Assembly (NCBI RefSeq): GCF_000210295.1 | Contig: NC_026736.1 | Coordinates: 744,001-808,000 of the forward strand | Origin: Trypanosoma brucei gambiense DAL972 | Taxonomy: Eukaryota > Euglenozoa > Kinetoplastea > Trypanosomatida > Trypanosomatidae | Direction: 5' to 3' | DNA length: 64,000 nt | In this document: piece after piece, positions 59,861 through 64,000 of the stretch | How positions within the stretch are numbered: the first letter of the stretch is position 1 | Layout: each line of letters begins with the position of its first letter | Program-made: the position numbers and the translations under genes | The notes under the pieces: model-generated | Seen by the model: the letters and a program-made list of their open reading frames with translations, nothing else | Told to the model about the DNA's origin: nothing | Database searches by the model: none

Positions 59861-62800
59861 GCTACCCCCACATACGGGAAGGAGAAGGAGAAGGAAGGAT
59901 AAAGGGAATCGATAACATCAAAAAGAAAAATTTATGGCAGAAAGTTCAGCGACTCGGCATCTCTAGAATGAGCAAAGCGTAGGAAAGTGTGCTATTCCGT
60001 CTCCTGTATACTGCGCGATGACGACTCTGAAGGAGTAAAAGAAAACATCGGAATGGAGGGAGGCATACATTATACATAACGAAGAGACTCAACCACATTC
60101 ATCAACAACAAAACCAATTCCAATATACACTAGTCAACAACCACCTCAGCGGTGAAGTTAACTCCAACGAGAGGACAGGAAAATATCCCCTAAAAAGAGT
60201 CCTGCACGACTTGGTTCGTGATGGATTGGGAAAGGCTCACATTGTACCTTACTTTATGGTAGACAAGACCGTATGACTTTCCCAAGCCTAACGGCGACGA
60301 ACGAGAGGACATTGTCTGATACCATAACGAAAGCTAACGGGCAGAAGGTGTCACTTACGTATTTGGTAGCGCGTACCATTTAGTCACATTTGGCATCATA
60401 AGCAACTATAGCGCATTACTCTTCTTCAGGCAACCGAAGTTATGGTATCATTGTGTCATCGTCACTGAGCAGGAAATGTTTTCACAGATGGTATAAGGAA
60501 AAGAGTATGTGCTTCTTCTACATAAATTTCTACGAGAAGATAGAGTTTAAGGCTGCGCTTGCATCGATGTATTTCTCAATGTTTCAAAGGAAAGAAGCAG
60601 TTGTGAGATGTTGTGGAGCAAGTGAAAGAGATTGAGATAAATATGGATGATATTGGATGATCGGATTCATATGGTGGGGCCTTTACTGCCTTTGTTGAAT
60701 GGAACTTCCTACAAGCAATGCTGTGATGTGGAGGAACCACGATATGAACTTACTGATTTAGTTGTAACAATTGTATGACGGTTCATGAAAGCATCAGAGT
60801 ATCTGGAAAACGAGTGATGGAAATGTAAGACATGAGACGCACAGCAAAAAATCCAGTTCTAATCCAAGTGAGTGGTGAGGTGATGCACAGACATGTTCGT
60901 TGTGTTACATTGCTCTGGAGAAGAGACTGAAAGCTTCGGTGTATGGAGTCCATATCATTGGGAGGAATCAACCGTACAAGACATTTTATCACGTACTTCA
61001 GTGAGATGTTACACAAGGTATTAGAGAATGTTACTGTGAATAGTAGCCTTAATGGCTGACTTCACCGCAAACGACGTGGGTGGAGCTTACGAAATAAAAC
61101 GCCTTCAGCGTGGTAAGGAGCTGTCTTGACACAAATATGTGTTATTACAAGGAAAGATATCGCCATATGCGTATTATTTTCCTTATGTTGATGTTTTGTG
61201 CGTGGCATACAATCAAAAATGTAACGAAGGTTGGATACCCTTACAACCCATCAAAGACAATTTTCCATCTTGCTGATACGTTTTGTTTGTGTGTGTGGGG
61301 AATTACAGTCAAATGTAATGTCGATCCACAATTGTTTTGATTCATGCAGTAACAGAATATATCGACATTGTGTTTCACCTGACTCAGTCATTATGTCTAT
61401 AAGGGGAATAAAGGAGGCACTTGATCCTAGGGGGACTTTTGAAAGACAATCTGGAATGGGGAAATCATCTTTATGCGTCATGCGTACTGCACAGGAAGTG
61501 TTTGAGATTAAGCGTAAACTTCATTCAAATGAAGAGAACACGAATCCGAAATGTGTGGGTATTATGAAAGCACGATCACCCCCCACACCCACTGAAGATG
61601 GGCAAATCGATGAGAAACTGTGGGGTAATGTCAACCACGATAAATGGTGAAGTTGGATACCGAGGTCATCAGTCATTCTATCAATACTCTACACGATATC
61701 AATGGCACTAAAAAAACAACTCATGGCTCCGAAAAGGAAAAAAAACAGTAGCTGATGTTATTGATCTGTTTCCTTATACTGTAACTTCGCTGCTGAATGC
61801 TTCCCTGGACGTGCGCTTCTTCGTGCGTGTAAACACGAAGTTATATCAGCTTTCAGAATGAGGACATGTATTGGTTTTCACGATGAGCGTCTTACACGAC
61901 ATTACAATATGTTATGCCACATCTACTTGAGGTTCAGCATACCTTCACAACATTTTCCCGCTATTCTATTTTTTTTTTTTTCGATATCATTCTGATTAGG
62001 GAAATTGGTTTTAGAATTGGCAGGCAAAAAATATTGGGCAAATGGGTGTCACTTGTATGAGACATATCCTGTTTTGATTTTATGATAAAATATTATTTAT
62101 GTTATCCTTCATTTTATTAAATATAAGTATGCTTGGTAGAAGTGTGCAAATAGTGCTGCATACGTGTGGGATTCGTCCAGTGTGGTAGTTATATTATTAC
62201 ACAACATCCGTTATAACCACACGTATACACATACCAGTTTTTCATTTTTACCCGGAAAATGTTTTCTTTTTTTTTTTAGAATTCACATTCCACACCTCAT
62301 AAAACATATAGTGGCGAGGAAAATTTCTTGTGATACCATCCAAACTCTATCCGCTTATATGTTGAAACGACTCGATTATTGATATTTTACGTATTAGTGT
62401 GCCGTAATGGAATATATGATAATTTCATTGTTATATATATATATATACTCTTACCCTCATAACTTTTATACTTCCGTTTGCTTCCTCGAAATATGTTATG
62501 GCTTTTTTAACAATGATCCTTGTTTGTTTTTTTTACATTTCAAGGAACATGTGGAAAGTGGATATTCATATAATAATCTATTGTGATTCTTTCCCTCAAT
62601 GATGTCGCAGTTTGGTTGAGAGAAAAAGTAGCATTTTGTCCGCACAAATTGAAATTTTGTTTACGAGACACTCAATGAGTTTCTGTCACTGTGTCTAATA
62701 TCGGCAATCGCAGTATCGGTTCTGTATTATTGCGGTGTAAGGGTGGAAGTCGGTAATGTTTCCTTGGGTGTAGTGAAGATTGATATGATTCTCTCGACAA

Positions 62801-64000
62801 CTTATTGCAACTAACGGCGCTGCAATGAAGGTATCTTCTCACCTGTTAGCTGTGCATTTTCTTCATATGTTGTTTACTTTACCGCAGCTATTCCCAGGGA
62901 TGTCTTGAAAACCATTTAACGTGAGCATTTGTAACAACATCAACGCGCCTGATTTAATCAAGAGCAACGATGCGTGAACGTACTGTGCCAATATGAAAAG
63001 TGTAATGGAATGAAAAAAAAATGTATAATTGCTTCGACATGTCATGTGCATGGAATCTGATATGACAATGTGCTCAAATGCAATATATATATATATATAG
63101 TGGAATGTATGGCGGGGTAAAGTAATATTTGACTGGTGTTATTGCGAATGGGAAAATCTATCCGAAAGCACCTGTTGTTGTACGATCGGGTGTGTTTATA
63201 TTTATTGCGGAGAGCTGTTAGTCACACGTATCCTTTTTCTCATTATGAATGAAAGAAGTACTGGATACGGCGGTATTTAGGCAAGAGCCCATGAACACAT
63301 AAGTTGTGGAGTGAAAGGAAATGGATGCAAATTGCTAATAAATCAAATTTAAGTTGTTTTTGCATGAAATAATAGGAGATGAGCTTTGGATGTGAAGTAC
63401 CGATTATGAGTTATGAAAAGACACTTAAGTATACGCGGATACGAGTGACATGATGATTGTGCAAACCGTGTACCTCATCCCCAAGTGGTTGCGACTGTAT
63501 GATTGATATCGCCAGTGGATATTACTGGAAAAAAAAATAGAGTAACATTTATTTTCGTTAAACATACTCATTTTACATCCATTATTTTGTAAACCTGACT
63601 ATTCCTTTTATTATTCATTGTTTGCTGATTATGTTATGACGGCGCATTTCATAAGAAGTTGCCCATTCTTATTTTACTAATTTCTATATCGCTTTATTTT
63701 AGCTTACATTAAGTTTAAACATACTAAACAGACAATGTTATAACTTTGGTTTCCCCCTGAAGGACACAATAAAAAAACATACATGCGTCCATTTAATTTC
63801 TTTGTTATTTCGTACAATGGTAAGTAGTAACTAACGTCGCATTATCTTCCATATTATAGTTTCTTACATTTGAATGTAAAATGACATGTATAAATATTTA
63901 TCTATGTGTTTCTTTTTTCCTAACTTGAATTGAAAAGATGAAAAGGGAGAAACAATATAACTGGTGTTGCAAAAATAGGTGCTACTCATCCCCTTTTCCT
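59861..64000. other. AT-rich, gene-poor region right of the retroelements
   Basis: 4.1 kb. Apart from the coding-like debris at 60.2-61.65 kb I see no gene. The plus strand is richer in G and T than in C, the mirror image of 51.4-53.4 kb, and has TA runs near 62436-62450 and 63080-63100. This would suit the start of a rightward transcription unit or a pericentromeric spacer. Confidence 0.5.
60200..61650 (+). pseudogene. Decayed coding-like region, identity uncertain (possible RHS-type remnant)
   Basis: Plus-strand frames carry protein-like pieces broken by stops and shifts: GKAHIVPYFMVDKTV near 60235, a 60-codon piece ending KEAVVRCCGASERD (60453-60635), and a 139-codon open frame (61231-61650) with GMGKSSL, which resembles a P-loop. 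RHS (retrotransposon hot spot) genes sit beside ingi and DIRE in T. brucei and contain a P-loop preceded by a K/GWPY-like segment (compare VGYPY near 61225). The match is too weak to assert. It could equally be another family or partly chance. Confidence 0.25.

Noticed and set aside
1..64000. tRNA, snoRNA or other structured RNA genes
   Set aside because: I looked for tRNA A/B-box-like sequence on both strands in the gene gaps and found none convincing. A covariance-model search would be needed to exclude snoRNAs.
1..64000. CRISPR array, bacterial operon or phage features
   Set aside because: Nothing of this kind; gene structure, splice-acceptor signals and retroelements are those of a kinetoplastid nucleus.

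Overview
The window is nuclear DNA of an African trypanosome, almost certainly the Trypanosoma brucei group. All recognisable protein genes from 1.5 to 50.6 kb are intronless and lie on the minus strand. They form one polycistronic unit with pyrimidine tracts and AG trans-splice acceptors just upstream of the ATGs. The window also carries a phosphofructokinase ending in the glycosomal signal AKL and a full-length ingi retrotransposon. From memory, unverified, the gene order (CTR9, PFK, a twin L13 pair, HSP20, a kinesin pair, aspartyl aminopeptidase) fits T. brucei chromosome 3 around Tb927.3.3190-3410.

Layout, low to high coordinate (transcription runs high to low): NEK kinase with an assembly gap and a frameshift (1.6-2.8 kb); CFAP96/C4orf47-like ciliary protein (5.1-6.1); CTR9 of the PAF1 complex (8.2-10.9); NSUN2/Trm4-type RNA m5C methyltransferase (11.3-13.2); a 74-residue small gene (13.8); SP-RING SUMO-ligase-like protein (14.5-15.5); acidic hypothetical (15.8-16.7); PFK (18.8-20.3); VPS4 (21.3-22.6); Cys-rich/protein kinase fusion (23.6-25.0); repeat-bearing basic protein (26.1-28.5); two identical L13 genes (28.9-30.5); HSP20 (31.1-31.5); class I cyclic-nucleotide phosphodiesterase with an MGC N-terminus (33.2-35.3); hypothetical (36.7-38.3); membrane acyltransferase (38.7-40.1); PHD-SET protein (40.5-41.6); FCP/SCP-like HAD phosphatase (43.1-44.2); two kinesins sharing a near-identical motor but with different tails (44.6-48.4); M18 aspartyl aminopeptidase (49.2-50.5). 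Long intergenic stretches hold UTRs, pyrimidine tracts and microsatellites.

From 50.6 kb to the end there is no ordinary gene. The plus strand is A/C-rich left of the retroelements (so the minus strand is G/T-rich) and G/T-rich on the right. This is what a divergent strand-switch region with two transcription-start domains would look like. In its middle a complete, apparently intact ingi element (53.4-58.7 kb, minus strand, 1585-residue ORF beginning with a 2A-type peptide) is inserted into, or joined to, an older decayed ingi-related element (DIRE) on the plus strand (58.7-59.9 kb). I identified the DIRE by aligning its plus-strand translation by eye with the RNase H and zinc-finger part of the intact ORF. 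Right of that, 60-64 kb is AT-rich and holds only coding-like debris.

The genes in the unit are functionally unrelated, as is normal for trypanosome polycistrons. Where I moved a start codon inward, the reason is an AG acceptor or the lack of an upstream ATG.
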